Assembly (NCBI GenBank): GCA_964627255.1
Contig: CAZVIN010000128.1
Coordinates: 16,211 to 80,210, forward strand
Direction of reading: 5' to 3'
DNA: 64,000 bases
Origin: CALLJL01 sp964627255
GTDB lineage: Bacteria > Acidobacteriota > Aminicenantia > Aminicenantales > CALLJL01
The translations under genes were made by a program, and so were the position numbers. How positions within the stretch are numbered: position 1 is the stretch's first letter; every line of letters begins with the position of its first letter. Positions 1-7,927 of this stretch are shown here, one piece after another. Under the pieces are notes generated by a model. The model had not been told where the DNA came from, made no database searches, and saw nothing but the letters and a program-made list of their open reading frames with translations.

Positions 1-231
1 CTTGGACGACTCGAGAGTCGCTCCTAAGGTTTCAACCTTTTCTTTAACCAGCACTTGAAGCTCTTCCAGTTGCTGCAGGTTGCGGCGCAGCTCGGCCAAG
101 GCCCTTTCCCCTTCTTCAGCCGTTTTTTTTAGCTGATGAAGAAAAATGACTAAGTAGGTGGCTACGGCCACTATGACAAAGGTAATGACCAGCCATAAAA
201 ACTGATTAAGGGTTAGCGGCATAACTTTCAT
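1..231 (-). CDS. Membrane-anchored coiled-coil protein, DUF948-like (3' part beyond window)
   Basis: The first 77 codons of a gene that runs off the left edge can be read on the minus strand, starting with MKVMPLTLNQF. One transmembrane helix lies at about residues 10-31 (FLWLVITFVIVAVATYLVIF). It is followed by a charged heptad-like helix rich in Glu, Leu and Lys (QLKKTAEEGERALAELRRNL), typical of small DUF948/YtxH-type envelope proteins. A second ATG three codons downstream (220-222) could also be the start. The first is preferred because a TTGACA...TATTTT promoter ends 5 nt before it. No catalytic motif is visible and the function is unknown. Confidence 0.6.
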   Translation of the reverse strand, partial: MKVMPLTLNQFLWLVITFVIVAVATYLVIFLHQLKKTAEEGERALAELRRNLQQLEELQVLVKEKVETLGATLESSK

Positions 232-236
232 CCAGA

Positions 237-265
237 AAAATAAAGGAAAACAGGCTAATTGTCAA
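237..265 (-). promoter_or_regulatory. Promoter of the leftmost gene, leaderless geometry
   Basis: On the minus strand TTGACA (260-265) is followed after 17 bp by TATTTT (237-242). The -10 box ends 5 nt before the ATG at 229-231, so transcription would begin essentially at the start codon. No Shine-Dalgarno sequence fits in between. The -35 box sits just beyond the stop codon of the upstream gene. Confidence 0.5.
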
Positions 266-269
266 TTGA

Positions 270-845
270 TTATCCGGGGAGCAGAATTTTCCGGACTCGC
301 TCGAGGCCAAATTCGCTTTCTATTTGCTCGACAAGCGGCGTTTCGGCGTCTAATTTCCCTTTCTGGACCGCCTTTTCCCAGTTGGTTAAGCTCTCCCGGG
401 CTTCAAAGTGCGGGTGAAGACGGCTAAGCTGGCGCAGGCCACTGCAGGCCTGCCAATGAGTGATTATCAGCAAAGCCAGGACGCCAAAAAAGACATTTGG
501 TCCTGGAAGAAACGCCGCCAGGCCGCTCACGGGTAGAAAGAGGATTTCGGCCAACAAATAGAAGATCCGACGGATTTTTCGGCGGCGAAGGAAATGCCGC
601 CAGTGGAGGTCAATTTTTGCGCTCTGGAGAGAAGAGTGATAAACGACCAAAGGCCCTTTCTCGCGACTGCCGCGAATAAAAATCTTATCCTCACTGAGGA
701 AGCGAAAAGGCAGGCTCAGGAAGCGAGCCTGGGCTTTGGCCCAAAGCCGCTTGGGCCAGGAGAGATGCTTGGGAATAAGCTCGGCCATTTCAGGAGACAG
801 GACGACCCAGCGGCCGCGGCTATCATGAGTGAAAATTAGATTCAT
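270..845 (-). CDS. Mit_KHE1-like membrane protein (K+/H+ exchange-related family)
   Basis: A 191-residue protein with two adjacent hydrophobic stretches at about residues 93-131. The segment LPGPNVFFGVLALLIITHW matches the conserved Pro-Gly-Pro-Asn ... Ser/Thr-His-Trp signature of the family called mitochondrial K+/H+ exchange-related (Mit_KHE1, PF10173), as I recall it. The N-terminal part is basic and the C-terminus is acidic and helical. Bacterial members have no proven biochemical role, so transport activity is only inferred. It lies 38 bp upstream of the partial gene on the same strand, but that gene appears to have its own promoter. The ATG at 843-845 is supported by a promoter ending 9 nt upstream. 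Confidence 0.6.
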   Translation of the reverse strand: MNLIFTHDSRGRWVVLSPEMAELIPKHLSWPKRLWAKAQARFLSLPFRFLSEDKIFIRGSREKGPLVVYHSSLQSAKIDLHWRHFLRRRKIRRIFYLLAEILFLPVSGLAAFLPGPNVFFGVLALLIITHWQACSGLRQLSRLHPHFEARESLTNWEKAVQKGKLDAETPLVEQIESEFGLERVRKILLPG

Positions 846-854
846 CCTGGCCTC

Positions 855-883
855 ATTTTATCTTCCCCTCGGGCTAAGCGCAA
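855..883 (-). promoter_or_regulatory. Promoter of the Mit_KHE1-like gene
   Basis: TTGCGC (878-883), a 17-bp spacer and TAAAAT (855-860, five of six consensus bases) on the minus strand. The -10 box ends 9 nt before the ATG. The short intervening GAGGCCAGG could act as a weak Shine-Dalgarno only if transcription starts unusually early, so a near-leaderless transcript is more likely. Confidence 0.4.
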
Positions 884-1259
884 TTCCGGCTTGAATTTAA
901 TGCCCTCCTCTGGCCGCCTGATTTAAAAAGTCGCTCTTATGGAATTTAGTTGATGAGAATGGGACCTGGGAATAGGAGAGGAAAGGACTAATTTCTACTC
1001 TTGGTTATGGTTAGTATTTATCAGGCCCCAGAAAATGGTATCTCTACATCCTGCCTCTGATATTTTGGCCCTACGTTTCATCTTTGCTCCAATTAAATCT
1101 TATAGTTACGCAATTAATGACCCAGTTTTTTATCAACTAATCGGGAGGTGAACCAAAGAATTCAAACGAGGCAGGATAAGAAAAGGTTATTAAAAGCGTT
1201 CGGAGTCGATGTCTACGTAAATGGAAAAGAAATCAAGGAAGGGGAATTGAAAGGGATTA
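884..1259. other. Intergenic stretch with no convincing gene
   Basis: About 375 bp between two minus-strand genes. A 53-codon plus-strand reading frame (GTG at 1148 to TAA at 1307-1309) includes LLKAFGVDVYVNGKEIKEG but runs antisense into the next gene. Its GGAGG lies directly against the GTG, so it is probably not expressed. A 24-bp imperfect direct repeat (1186-1209 and 1256-1279, five mismatches, 70-bp period) overlaps the stop codon of the neighbouring gene. Nothing else is recognised. Confidence 0.4.
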
Positions 1260-2219
1260 TTAAAAGCACTCGGGGTGGAGAAAGCGGGCCAAATCCTCTA
1301 AAGCTTTAACCAGGCGAGGGCCGAAACGGCTGGCGCTATCTTCATCTAACCAGGCCAAGCGGCCATGGATTATGGCCGGCAGAGATTTAAAAATCGCTTC
1401 TTTTAGGAAGCGCTCGCAAGTCGCGGTAAATGCCTTCTGGTCAGGGGCGAGGATGACAATCATCTCAGGAGCCGCCCTGACTAACTCTTCCGAGCCCAGG
1501 AGAGCCCAGCGGGAAGGTTTAAAAGCGGCTATATTTTCCCCTCCGGCCTTGATGATGAGGTCGTGAAGAAAACTCTGACGGCCGCACGTCCAGTAGCCTG
1601 CGGCAGAAAGCAGGAGAAAAACTTTGGGGCGATGGTTGATCGAGGTGATTTTTGTTTGGACCGCCATAATTCGAGATTGAAGCTGCTGGCTCAACTGGTC
1701 GGCCTGCCTTTCGCTTCCGGTAACGAGGCCGATGGTTTTGATAAGAGGCAGGAGCTCCGCTAGGCTCGTTCCCTCGTCCAGGACAAAAAGGGGAAAAGAC
1801 GCATCTTTCATCTTGCTCAGGACGGAAAGCGGCGTGCCCCTGAAGGCCAGGATTAGATCCGGCTTCAGGCTGGTTATCTTTTCGAGGCTGGGGTCGATGA
1901 CGCCTCCAACCACAGTAATTCGGCTGACTTCCGGAGGATAGTTACAGAAACGAGTGACGCCGATTATTTTTTCTTGCAAACCCAGAGCAAACAGAATCTC
2001 TGTAAGGTTAGGGGCTAAGGAGATGATTCTTGCTGGCGGCTTCGCCGGAAAAAACTCATTTCCCAGGGCGTCGCGGATTGGTTTAACCTGTCCCTTTAAG
2101 GATTGAGGGATAGAAAAAAGTAGCCAGATTAAAGGAAATAAGGTCAGCAGAACTATGATAAAAAAATTATGCGGAGACAACAATTGCTTTTGGCTTGGAG
2201 TCAACCAGATTAAACGCAT
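1260..2219 (-). CDS. BtuF-like periplasmic cobalamin/iron-complex binding protein
   Basis: About 319 residues. A hydrophobic membrane anchor or uncleaved signal (FFIIVLLTLFPLIWLLF, about residues 19-35) is followed by the helical-backbone metal-receptor fold. Landmarks are RIISLAPNLTEILFALG, VTRFCNYPPE, VVGGVIDPSLEKITSLKPDL and a C-terminal RFGPRLVKALEDLARFL. This pattern is typical of BtuF/FhuD/TroA class III solute-binding proteins, which deliver corrinoids or ferric complexes to an ABC importer. No permease or ATPase gene adjoins it. The frame opens further upstream at a TTG (2261). The ATG at 2217-2219 is preferred because AGGGAAGG precedes it at normal spacing. The ligand cannot be decided from sequence. 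Confidence 0.75.
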   Translation of the reverse strand: MRLIWLTPSQKQLLSPHNFFIIVLLTLFPLIWLLFSIPQSLKGQVKPIRDALGNEFFPAKPPARIISLAPNLTEILFALGLQEKIIGVTRFCNYPPEVSRITVVGGVIDPSLEKITSLKPDLILAFRGTPLSVLSKMKDASFPLFVLDEGTSLAELLPLIKTIGLVTGSERQADQLSQQLQSRIMAVQTKITSINHRPKVFLLLSAAGYWTCGRQSFLHDLIIKAGGENIAAFKPSRWALLGSEELVRAAPEMIVILAPDQKAFTATCERFLKEAIFKSLPAIIHGRLAWLDEDSASRFGPRLVKALEDLARFLHPECF

Positions 2220-2232
2220 CGGGCCTTCCCTC

Positions 2233-2261
2233 TTAATAAAAGAAGCCGCTGATAAAATCAA
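2233..2261 (-). promoter_or_regulatory. Putative promoter of the BtuF-like gene
   Basis: TTGATT (2256-2261), 17 bp, TATTAA (2233-2238) on the minus strand, ending 13 nt before the chosen ATG. This places the promoter over the alternative TTG start and supports the shorter protein. The leader would be very short but could just include the purine-rich GAGGGAAGG. Confidence 0.35.
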
Positions 2262-2285
2262 GGCGACGGGAAAGAGCCGTCTTTC

Positions 2286-2315
2286 TTGACATAGGGGAAG
2301 GGATGCAGCTAAGAT
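2286..2315 (+). promoter_or_regulatory. Putative promoter of leuS
   Basis: TTGACA (2286-2291), 18-bp spacer, TAAGAT (2310-2315). It predicts a leader of about 50 nt containing AGAGG before the ATG, so leuS appears to be a conventional leadered transcript, unlike several other units here. Confidence 0.4.
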
Positions 2316-2372
2316 GTTTAGAAACTCGAGTCCTCTTAGCGACTAATTTCTCGGCTCAAAAGAGGCTGTTCG

Positions 2373-4862
2373 ATGAAAAAAGAAGGCTATGATTTCCAGA
2401 CAATCGAAGCCAAGTGGCAAAAGACCTGGGAGGAAGAGAGGGTTTTCGAAGTTAAAGAAGACCCCCAGAAGAAAAAATTTTATTGCTTAGAGATGTATCC
2501 TTATCCTTCCGGCCGGATTCACATGGGCCATGTCCGCAATTATTCCATTGGTGATGTCATTGCCCGGTTCATGATTATGCAGGGTTACAATGTGCTTCAC
2601 CCGATGGGCTGGGATGCCTTAGGTCTACCAGCTGAGAACGCTGCCATTAAACACGGAATACACCCGCAGAAATGGACCATGGATAACATCACCACCATGA
2701 AAACCCAGTTAAAGCGCTTAGGTTTCAGCTATGATTGGTCTCGTGAGGTCAACACCTGTCTGCCGGAATATTATCGCTGGAACCAATGGATTTTTCTAAA
2801 GATGCTCGAGCGCGGGTTAGCTTTTCGCCGCCAGAGCTGGGTTAACTGGTGCCCCCAGTGCCGGACAGTTCTGGCAAATGAACAAGCTGCCGGTGACCAA
2901 TGCTGGCGTTGTTCCTGCTCCGTAGAACAAAAACAGATGGAACACTGGTTTTTGCGGATTACTGCCTACGCCCGGGAACTTCTAACTGGTCACACTCAAT
3001 TGAAGAAATGGCCGGAGCATGTTTTGCTGATGCAGAAAAACTGGGTCGGCGAAAGCGAAGGGGCGACAGTGGCTTTTCCTTTAGAGGATGGCTCCCGGTC
3101 GGTCGAGGTCTTCACAACTCGCCTTGATACTATTTACGGAGCCACTTTCCTTTTGCTTTCCCCTGAACATCCTCTTTGTTTAGAGCTTATAGCGTCATCT
3201 CCAGAGAGGGAGAGGTTAGAAGCCTGGTTAAGTCGAGTTATCTTAGAATCGCGGCAGCGGCGGCGCGAAGGAGAGAGCAAGAAAGAAGGAATAGATACCG
3301 GGAAGAGAGCCCTAAACCCCTTTACTGGAGAGCTCATCCCTATCTGGATAGCCAATTATGTCCTGATGGACTATGGGACAGGCGCTATCATGGCTGTTCC
3401 TGCTCATGACCAGAGAGATTTTGAATTTGCCCAGCAACACGGACTGCCGATAAGAGTGGTGGTTGTTCCCGCCGACGGCTCTGAGGTCGAGACGCCCCTT
3501 GCCGGCGCCCTTGAAATCTACGGCCAGCTCGTCTCCTCTGGCCCCTTTTCTGGGCTTTCCTCGGAAGAGGCGATGGATGCTATGGCTCGTTACGCTGAGG
3601 AAAAAGGCTTTGGCTCGAAGAGCACGATTTATCGGTTGCGCGATTGGGGGATTTCTCGGCAGCGCTATTGGGGAACGCCGATTCCTGTAGTTCACTGCGA
3701 CCGCTGCGGCCTTGTCGGCGTCCCCTACGAAGATTTGCCGGTCGTTCTTCCCCCAGAAGCTAGATTTACCGGAGAGGAAGGTTCGCCCTTAGAAAAGATA
3801 GCGGAATTCGTTAACACCACTTGTCCTCGTTGCCAGGGGCCAGCGCGGCGCGAGACCGACACCATGGATACCTTCTTCGATTCGTCTTGGTACTTTTTCC
3901 GGTATGCTTCCCCGCAGGAATCTGAACTGCCCTTCAAGCCGGAGGCCGCGGCTTACTGGATGCCCGTGGATTTATACATCGGCGGAGTGGAACATGCCAT
4001 TCTCCATCTTATTTACTCGCGTTTCTTTACCAAGGTGCTCCGTGACCTTGGCCTGACCACGACGGACGAGCCTTTCCCTCATTACTTAGCCCAGGGAATG
4101 GTAACCAAAGACGGCGCGGCTATGTCCAAGTCGCGGGGAAATATTGTTGACCCCGATGACATGGTCGCCCGCTACGGTGCTGATTCGCTGCGTCTCTTCA
4201 TCCTTTTTGCCGCGCCGCCGGAAAAGGAATTTGCCTGGTCCGAAGAAGGCATTGAAGGCTGTTTTCGTTTTCTTAACCGCGTTTGGAATACCTTTGAAGA
4301 GAACCAGGATTTATTTCAGGAAAGGGTTGAGGAGGCAGGGGAGACGGCGATTAATCAGGAAAGGGCCAATCAACTGCGACGGCGGATGCATAAAACCATA
4401 AAGAGAGTAACTGAAGATATCGGACAGCGTTTTCACCTGAACACGGCCATAAGCGCCTTGATGGAGTTTCATAATGAGATTCGCCGGCTGCGAGACGAGC
4501 TGCGTCTTACGGCTGAGGGACGCCATGTCCTGCGACTCAGCTTAGAATCCCTCTTGCAACTCCTCTCGCCCTTTACGCCCCATTTTTGTGAAGAACTCTG
4601 GCAGAAAACCGGTCACAAAGATTATCTCATCCGGACGGCCTGGCCGACCTTTGACCCGAAGTTAGCAGAAGAAGAAATGATTACCGTCGTTGTTCAGGTT
4701 AACGGCAAGCTTCGCGACCGGTTTGAGGCTCCGGCTGATATTTCGGCGGAAGAGATGAAGGCCAGAGCTTTGGCTTCTCCGCGAGTTAAAGCTCTTTTGG
4801 CCGATAAAAAAATTAAGCGAATAATTGCCGTGGAAAAGCGGTTAGTTAATATCGTCATATAG
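2373..4862 (+). CDS. leuS: Leucyl-tRNA synthetase
   Basis: An 829-residue class I aminoacyl-tRNA synthetase that charges tRNA-Leu with leucine in the cytoplasm. The HIGH motif appears as PYPSGRIHMGHVRNY (HMGH at about residues 50-53). The KMSKS motif is in GAAMSKSRGNIVDPDD (about residue 583). The CP1 editing domain carries the characteristic GTGAIMAVPAHDQRDFEFA. Zinc-ribbon-like cysteine pairs (CPQC, CWRC) are present in the catalytic half and CDRCG/CPRC later. Length is slightly below the usual 850-870. The C-terminal anticodon-binding part ends with VNGKLRDRFEAP...KRLVNIVI, a normal LeuS tail. The ATG has AGAGG upstream. It is followed closely by lptE and holA, an order also seen in proteobacteria. 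Confidence 0.98.
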   Translation: MKKEGYDFQTIEAKWQKTWEEERVFEVKEDPQKKKFYCLEMYPYPSGRIHMGHVRNYSIGDVIARFMIMQGYNVLHPMGWDALGLPAENAAIKHGIHPQKWTMDNITTMKTQLKRLGFSYDWSREVNTCLPEYYRWNQWIFLKMLERGLAFRRQSWVNWCPQCRTVLANEQAAGDQCWRCSCSVEQKQMEHWFLRITAYARELLTGHTQLKKWPEHVLLMQKNWVGESEGATVAFPLEDGSRSVEVFTTRLDTIYGATFLLLSPEHPLCLELIASSPERERLEAWLSRVILESRQRRREGESKKEGIDTGKRALNPFTGELIPIWIANYVLMDYGTGAIMAVPAHDQRDFEFAQQHGLPIRVVVVPADGSEVETPLAGALEIYGQLVSSGPFSGLSSEEAMDAMARYAEEKGFGSKSTIYRLRDWGISRQRYWGTPIPVVHCDRCGLVGVPYEDLPVVLPPEARFTGEEGSPLEKIAEFVNTTCPRCQGPARRETDTMDTFFDSSWYFFRYASPQESELPFKPEAAAYWMPVDLYIGGVEHAILHLIYSRFFTKVLRDLGLTTTDEPFPHYLAQGMVTKDGAAMSKSRGNIVDPDDMVARYGADSLRLFILFAAPPEKEFAWSEEGIEGCFRFLNRVWNTFEENQDLFQERVEEAGETAINQERANQLRRRMHKTIKRVTEDIGQRFHLNTAISALMEFHNEIRRLRDELRLTAEGRHVLRLSLESLLQLLSPFTPHFCEELWQKTGHKDYLIRTAWPTFDPKLAEEEMITVVVQVNGKLRDRFEAPADISAEEMKARALASPRVKALLADKKIKRIIAVEKRLVNIVI

Positions 4863-4899
4863 GAGAGTAGTAAGAAATAGCGGAGGCGACGGGGTCAAG

Positions 4900-5442
4900 T
4901 TGAGGGATAAGCAACGCCAAACGGGCTTAATTAAAAAAGCCGCTTTGTTTCTGCTCGTTAATTTAACTTGCTTAGCTGGCTGCGGTTACCATCTGCGCGG
5001 GGTAGGGAGCTCTCTGCCTCCGACGGTCAAAAAAATTTATGTTCCGGTTTTTAAAAATTTCACGACTCGCTATGAGCTTGACCTTAAACTCACTCAGGCG
5101 GTGATTAATGAGCTGACAACTAGGGGTCGGTTGGAGTTAGCGAACCAGGCGGAAACAGCCGACGCCGTGCTCTTAGGGGAAATAACTTCTTTTGTGGTCA
5201 CGCCGCTGGCTTTTTCAGGAAAGGATACGGCTGATAAATATAACATTACTATTGTGGCCAAAATCAACCTGCGCGACATCGCCCACCAGCGGGTTCTTTT
5301 TTCCCACCCCTCTTTTGTCTATGTTGAAGAGTATGAGGTACCAGAAGGGGCTGATTTTGAATCCATGGAAACTGAGGCCTTGAATCGCGTCGCCGAGAAA
5401 TTTGCGCGGAGTCTGGTCGTAGCGATTCTTGAAGGCTTTTGA
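4900..5442 (+). CDS. lptE: LPS-assembly lipoprotein LptE
   Basis: A 180-residue lipoprotein. After a short basic segment and a hydrophobic core comes the lipobox LAGC, followed by GYHLRGVGSSLPPTVKKIYV. This is the classic LptE/RlpB mature start. LptE plugs the LptD barrel and helps insert LPS into the outer membrane. The frame starts at a TTG (4900) with GGAGG 12 nt upstream. No ATG occurs before the signal peptide, so a non-ATG start is likely. It is 37 bp downstream of leuS and overlaps the first possible start of holA. The position between leuS and holA reinforces the identification. Confidence 0.9.
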   Translation: MRDKQRQTGLIKKAALFLLVNLTCLAGCGYHLRGVGSSLPPTVKKIYVPVFKNFTTRYELDLKLTQAVINELTTRGRLELANQAETADAVLLGEITSFVVTPLAFSGKDTADKYNITIVAKINLRDIAHQRVLFSHPSFVYVEEYEVPEGADFESMETEALNRVAEKFARSLVVAILEGF

Positions 5443-5453
5443 GCCGCAAACCG

Positions 5454-6560
5454 ATGGCTGCCAAAAAATCAGGTTCGGGCCAGCCGGCCATCTATTTCCT
5501 CCATGGCGAGGCTACCTTTCTGGCCGAAGAAATGCTCTCTGAGCTTCGCGGCAGTCTTTGGTCTTTGCCTGAGGAAGCCAATCAGAATTTCTTCCGGTAT
5601 TATCTGAAGGAAACAAGCTGGACGGAAATAATTGAAAACCTGCGGACGGGCGAACTTTTCCCCGCCAGTAAGAAATTAATTTTGGTTATTCTTCCGGCCG
5701 AAAAAGAAGAGAAGATTGAAAAAGATGAAAAGAATGGCACCAGTAAAGGGAGGGATTATTTAACCCCGTCCGAGGAGAAACTTATCAGCGCTTATGTCGC
5801 AGCGCCAGCACCCGAGACAATTCTGATAATCTATTATCCCGGGAGAATAAATAGAAATAGTCGTATTTATCGTTTGTTTCATTCCTTTGGGCCCTCCCAG
5901 GTAGAGGAAAGGGAGTTTAATCTCTTGAGGAGGAAACACTTAGAACACTGGGTTCTCAACCGGTTGGCTAGGCAGGGAAAGAGGATTTCCGCTGAGGCTT
6001 TGAGTTGCCTGCTCGAGGCTACCGGAGCGGACCTCCAGTTGTTAGCCACCGAACTGGATAAACTCTGCGTCTATACCGGTAGCCGAAAACAGGTGGAGCT
6101 GGAAGACGTTGCGGCCCTTTGTTCCGCGGTTAGGAGCCACCGCGAGTATGAATTGACTCAGGCCTTGGAGCAAGGTGCCAGGAAGCGGGCCTTTCGGCTT
6201 TTAACTCGCCTTTTAGAGGAAAAGTCAGAAGAGTATGTGGTTGGCATCTTGGGTCAATTTTGCCGCGAACTTCTTTTAGCCAAGGAATGGCTTGACGAGG
6301 GTAAAGACGAAGCAGAAGTTTTTCGAGCCCTCCGGCCTCAAATTCAACCCTTTTTTAATTCCTTCGGGGAAAAAAGGGAGGCTTTTGTCAGGACAGCCTA
6401 TTCTTTGACTGAGGCTGACCTTGTCTCCGCCCTGAGCAAGCTTCATTCCATCGACCAGGCGATTAAGATGGGGACTTCTTTTCCTCAGATTATTATCGAA
6501 GAATTTTTATCCTGGTATTTTGAGCGACGAGAAAGGAGAAGGGTTAATTCTATCTTTTAA
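5454..6560 (+). CDS. holA: DNA polymerase III delta subunit
   Basis: About 368 residues. The protein opens YFLHGEATFLAEEML, the usual HolA beginning with a degenerate P-loop region. It continues with KKLILVILPAEKEE, then LLEATGADLQLLATELDKLCVYTG, the conserved AAA+ lid/collar region of the clamp-loader delta subunit. Delta opens the sliding clamp during loading. The frame can also begin at a TTG at 5439, whose TTGA overlaps the lptE stop. The ATG is chosen because neither start has a well-spaced ribosome binding site. Its last 11 bp overlap the 3' end of convergent rpsT. Confidence 0.9.
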   Translation: MAAKKSGSGQPAIYFLHGEATFLAEEMLSELRGSLWSLPEEANQNFFRYYLKETSWTEIIENLRTGELFPASKKLILVILPAEKEEKIEKDEKNGTSKGRDYLTPSEEKLISAYVAAPAPETILIIYYPGRINRNSRIYRLFHSFGPSQVEEREFNLLRRKHLEHWVLNRLARQGKRISAEALSCLLEATGADLQLLATELDKLCVYTGSRKQVELEDVAALCSAVRSHREYELTQALEQGARKRAFRLLTRLLEEKSEEYVVGILGQFCRELLLAKEWLDEGKDEAEVFRALRPQIQPFFNSFGEKREAFVRTAYSLTEADLVSALSKLHSIDQAIKMGTSFPQIIIEEFLSWYFERRERRRVNSIF

Positions 6561-6828
6561 TGTCAGGCGAAAGAAGGGCGACTTGCTGACTCAGTCGCGA
6601 CTTATAGCGGGCGCCCTTATTTTCATGGATAGTACCCTTTTTGACGGCTTTGTCGATTAGAGAAAAAGTGGCCGGCAAAAGCTTTCGAGCCAGCTCAGCG
6701 TTCTTTTCTTTGATTGCGGAGCGGAGTTTTTTGATTTGCGTACGAAGCATAGATTTATTCCGGCGGTTAATGGCGTTACGCCGCTCGCTGCGCCGCAACT
6801 GCCTGAGCGCCGATTGGTGCCTGGCCAT
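6550..6828 (-). CDS. rpsT: 30S ribosomal protein S20
   Basis: A 92-residue, very basic protein with HQSALRQLRRSERRNAINRR and KKGTIHENKGARYKSRL, the diagnostic S20 motifs. The N-terminal helix and the KGTIHKN-type loop bind 16S rRNA. The length is normal for S20. The ATG has GGAGAGG at good spacing and a strong upstream promoter, so it is a single-gene unit. Its 3' end overlaps the end of holA tail to tail by 11 bp. Confidence 0.97.
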   Translation of the reverse strand: MARHQSALRQLRRSERRNAINRRNKSMLRTQIKKLRSAIKEKNAELARKLLPATFSLIDKAVKKGTIHENKGARYKSRLSQQVALLSPDIKR

Positions 6829-6854
6829 AATACGCCTCTCCTTTATGAGCCCTT

Positions 6855-6883
6855 AATATAGGCAAAATCATTATTAATGTCAA
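6855..6883 (-). promoter_or_regulatory. Promoter of rpsT
   Basis: TTGACA (6878-6883), exactly 17 bp, TATATT (6855-6860). The -35 matches fully and the -10 matches five of six consensus bases. Transcription would start near 6848 and leave a roughly 20-nt leader carrying AAAGGAGAGG before the ATG. It serves as an internal example of a leadered promoter with a Shine-Dalgarno. Confidence 0.75.
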
Positions 6884-7231
6884 ATTTTCGGCTCTATCTG
6901 TTAAAGAGATGCTATCCAGGGGAAGGGGGAAGGAGCAAGATTTGGTCACGGCGTGGTGTCTGGCGGACGATTTATCTCGGAGTGAAGGAGGCAGCCAAAA
7001 CTTAGTTCGCTCCGCTTGGGCAACCTGGAGCGACCCTCGGCTGCCCTGGCCTAAAAGAAGGGTCAATCTATACTCTTGAGCCAGAGGTCGATGGGTCCTT
7101 TGTTAGCGACAAGAGCTTTGAGATAGCCTACGGTGGGCTTGGGTGATGAAGACTGCGAGGTCCTTCGAGATTTGCTAAGAACATCCCCCAAATGGACTGT
7201 TTTGGCTCAGAGGGGATGAGGGAGGTGGAGA
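6884..7231. other. Non-coding stretch with a strong nested hairpin; possible structured RNA
   Basis: About 350 bp between rpsT and dtd without a credible reading frame. It contains a nested inverted repeat: GGCAGCC (6990-6996) pairs with GGCTGCC (7039-7045), and inside it TCGCTCC (7007-7013) pairs with GGAGCGA (7027-7033). The upstream GTGAAGGAGGCAGCC superficially resembles part of the SRP RNA loop, but the CAGG half of that motif is missing. No RNA family is assigned. No clear promoter or U-tract was seen. Confidence 0.3.
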
Positions 7232-7693
7232 ATGAGGGTTGTCCTTCAGAGGGTAAAAATGGCTAAGGTGATGGTCGAGGACCGGGAGGTAAGTCAAATC
7301 GGACCTGGCTTTTGCTTGCTGGTGGGAGTGGAGAAGGGAGATTCCGAAAAGGAAGCCGAGGAATTGGCCCGAAAAATAGTTCAACTGCGCGTTTTTCCTG
7401 ATCATGAGGGGAAAATGAACCTCTCCTTAGGTCAAGTTGGGGGCGAAATTTTGGCTGTTTCTCAGTTTACTCTGGCGGCTTCGACCCGGAAAGGTCGGCG
7501 GCCGAGCTTTGACTCGGCGGAAGAACCTCGCCGGGCTGAGGATCTCTTTAATTATTTCGTTTCCGCGCTTCGTTCCGCGGGTGGCGAAGTAAAAACCGGC
7601 GTTTTTGGTGCGATAATGGAGGTTCATCTGGTTAACGACGGACCAGTGACTTTTATCCTGGAAGCCCGCCAGCCAAAAATCGAGAGCCCGTAG
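7232..7693 (+). CDS. dtd: D-aminoacyl-tRNA deacylase
   Basis: A 153-residue enzyme that hydrolyses D-amino acids (and Gly-tRNA-Ala) from mischarged tRNA. It begins MRVVLQRVKMAKVMVEDREV and carries the two active-site signatures SQFTLAA (residues about 78-84) and NDGPVTF (about 135-141), the latter holding the Gly-cisPro-type substrate filter region. The full length matches the family. The ATG is preceded by GGGAGG at good spacing. It stands alone between two non-coding stretches. Confidence 0.96.
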   Translation: MRVVLQRVKMAKVMVEDREVSQIGPGFCLLVGVEKGDSEKEAEELARKIVQLRVFPDHEGKMNLSLGQVGGEILAVSQFTLAASTRKGRRPSFDSAEEPRRAEDLFNYFVSALRSAGGEVKTGVFGAIMEVHLVNDGPVTFILEARQPKIESP

Positions 7694-7927
7694 GCCAAGT
7701 TTAATCCTAATTATTCCCTGTTTCGCTTTGACCGGCTTCAGACGTAGCCAGGCGGTATAGAAGGGCAGGTTTAATCCTGATCGTTCTCGGTTTTGCTTAG
7801 GCTCCTAAGATGGGGAATTGATAGGTACGGTCCTTAATTAATCTTGGAAGACTCTTGCTGGTGACACCACAGTCTGCTTGGGATAAGTGGATTATAGCGG
7901 ATATATCTAAGAGAAGGATGGGAAGAA
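7694..7927. repeat. Intergenic stretch with a 34-bp imperfect direct repeat
   Basis: Two copies sharing GTTTAATCCT lie at 7697-7730 and 7767-7800, exactly 70 bp apart, with about eight differences over 34 bp. The sequence between and after them is not repeated. No gene or RNA is recognised. Confidence 0.35.

Noticed and set aside
1148..1309. A 53-codon plus-strand frame starting at GTG with GGAGG against it
   Set aside because: The GGAGG is directly adjacent to the GTG, so spacing is unusable, and the frame runs antisense into the BtuF-like gene end.
6975..7000. Possible SRP RNA (AAGGAGGCAGCC)
   Set aside because: The partner GTCAGG strand and the GGAA tetraloop context are absent. Kept only as an unassigned structured region.
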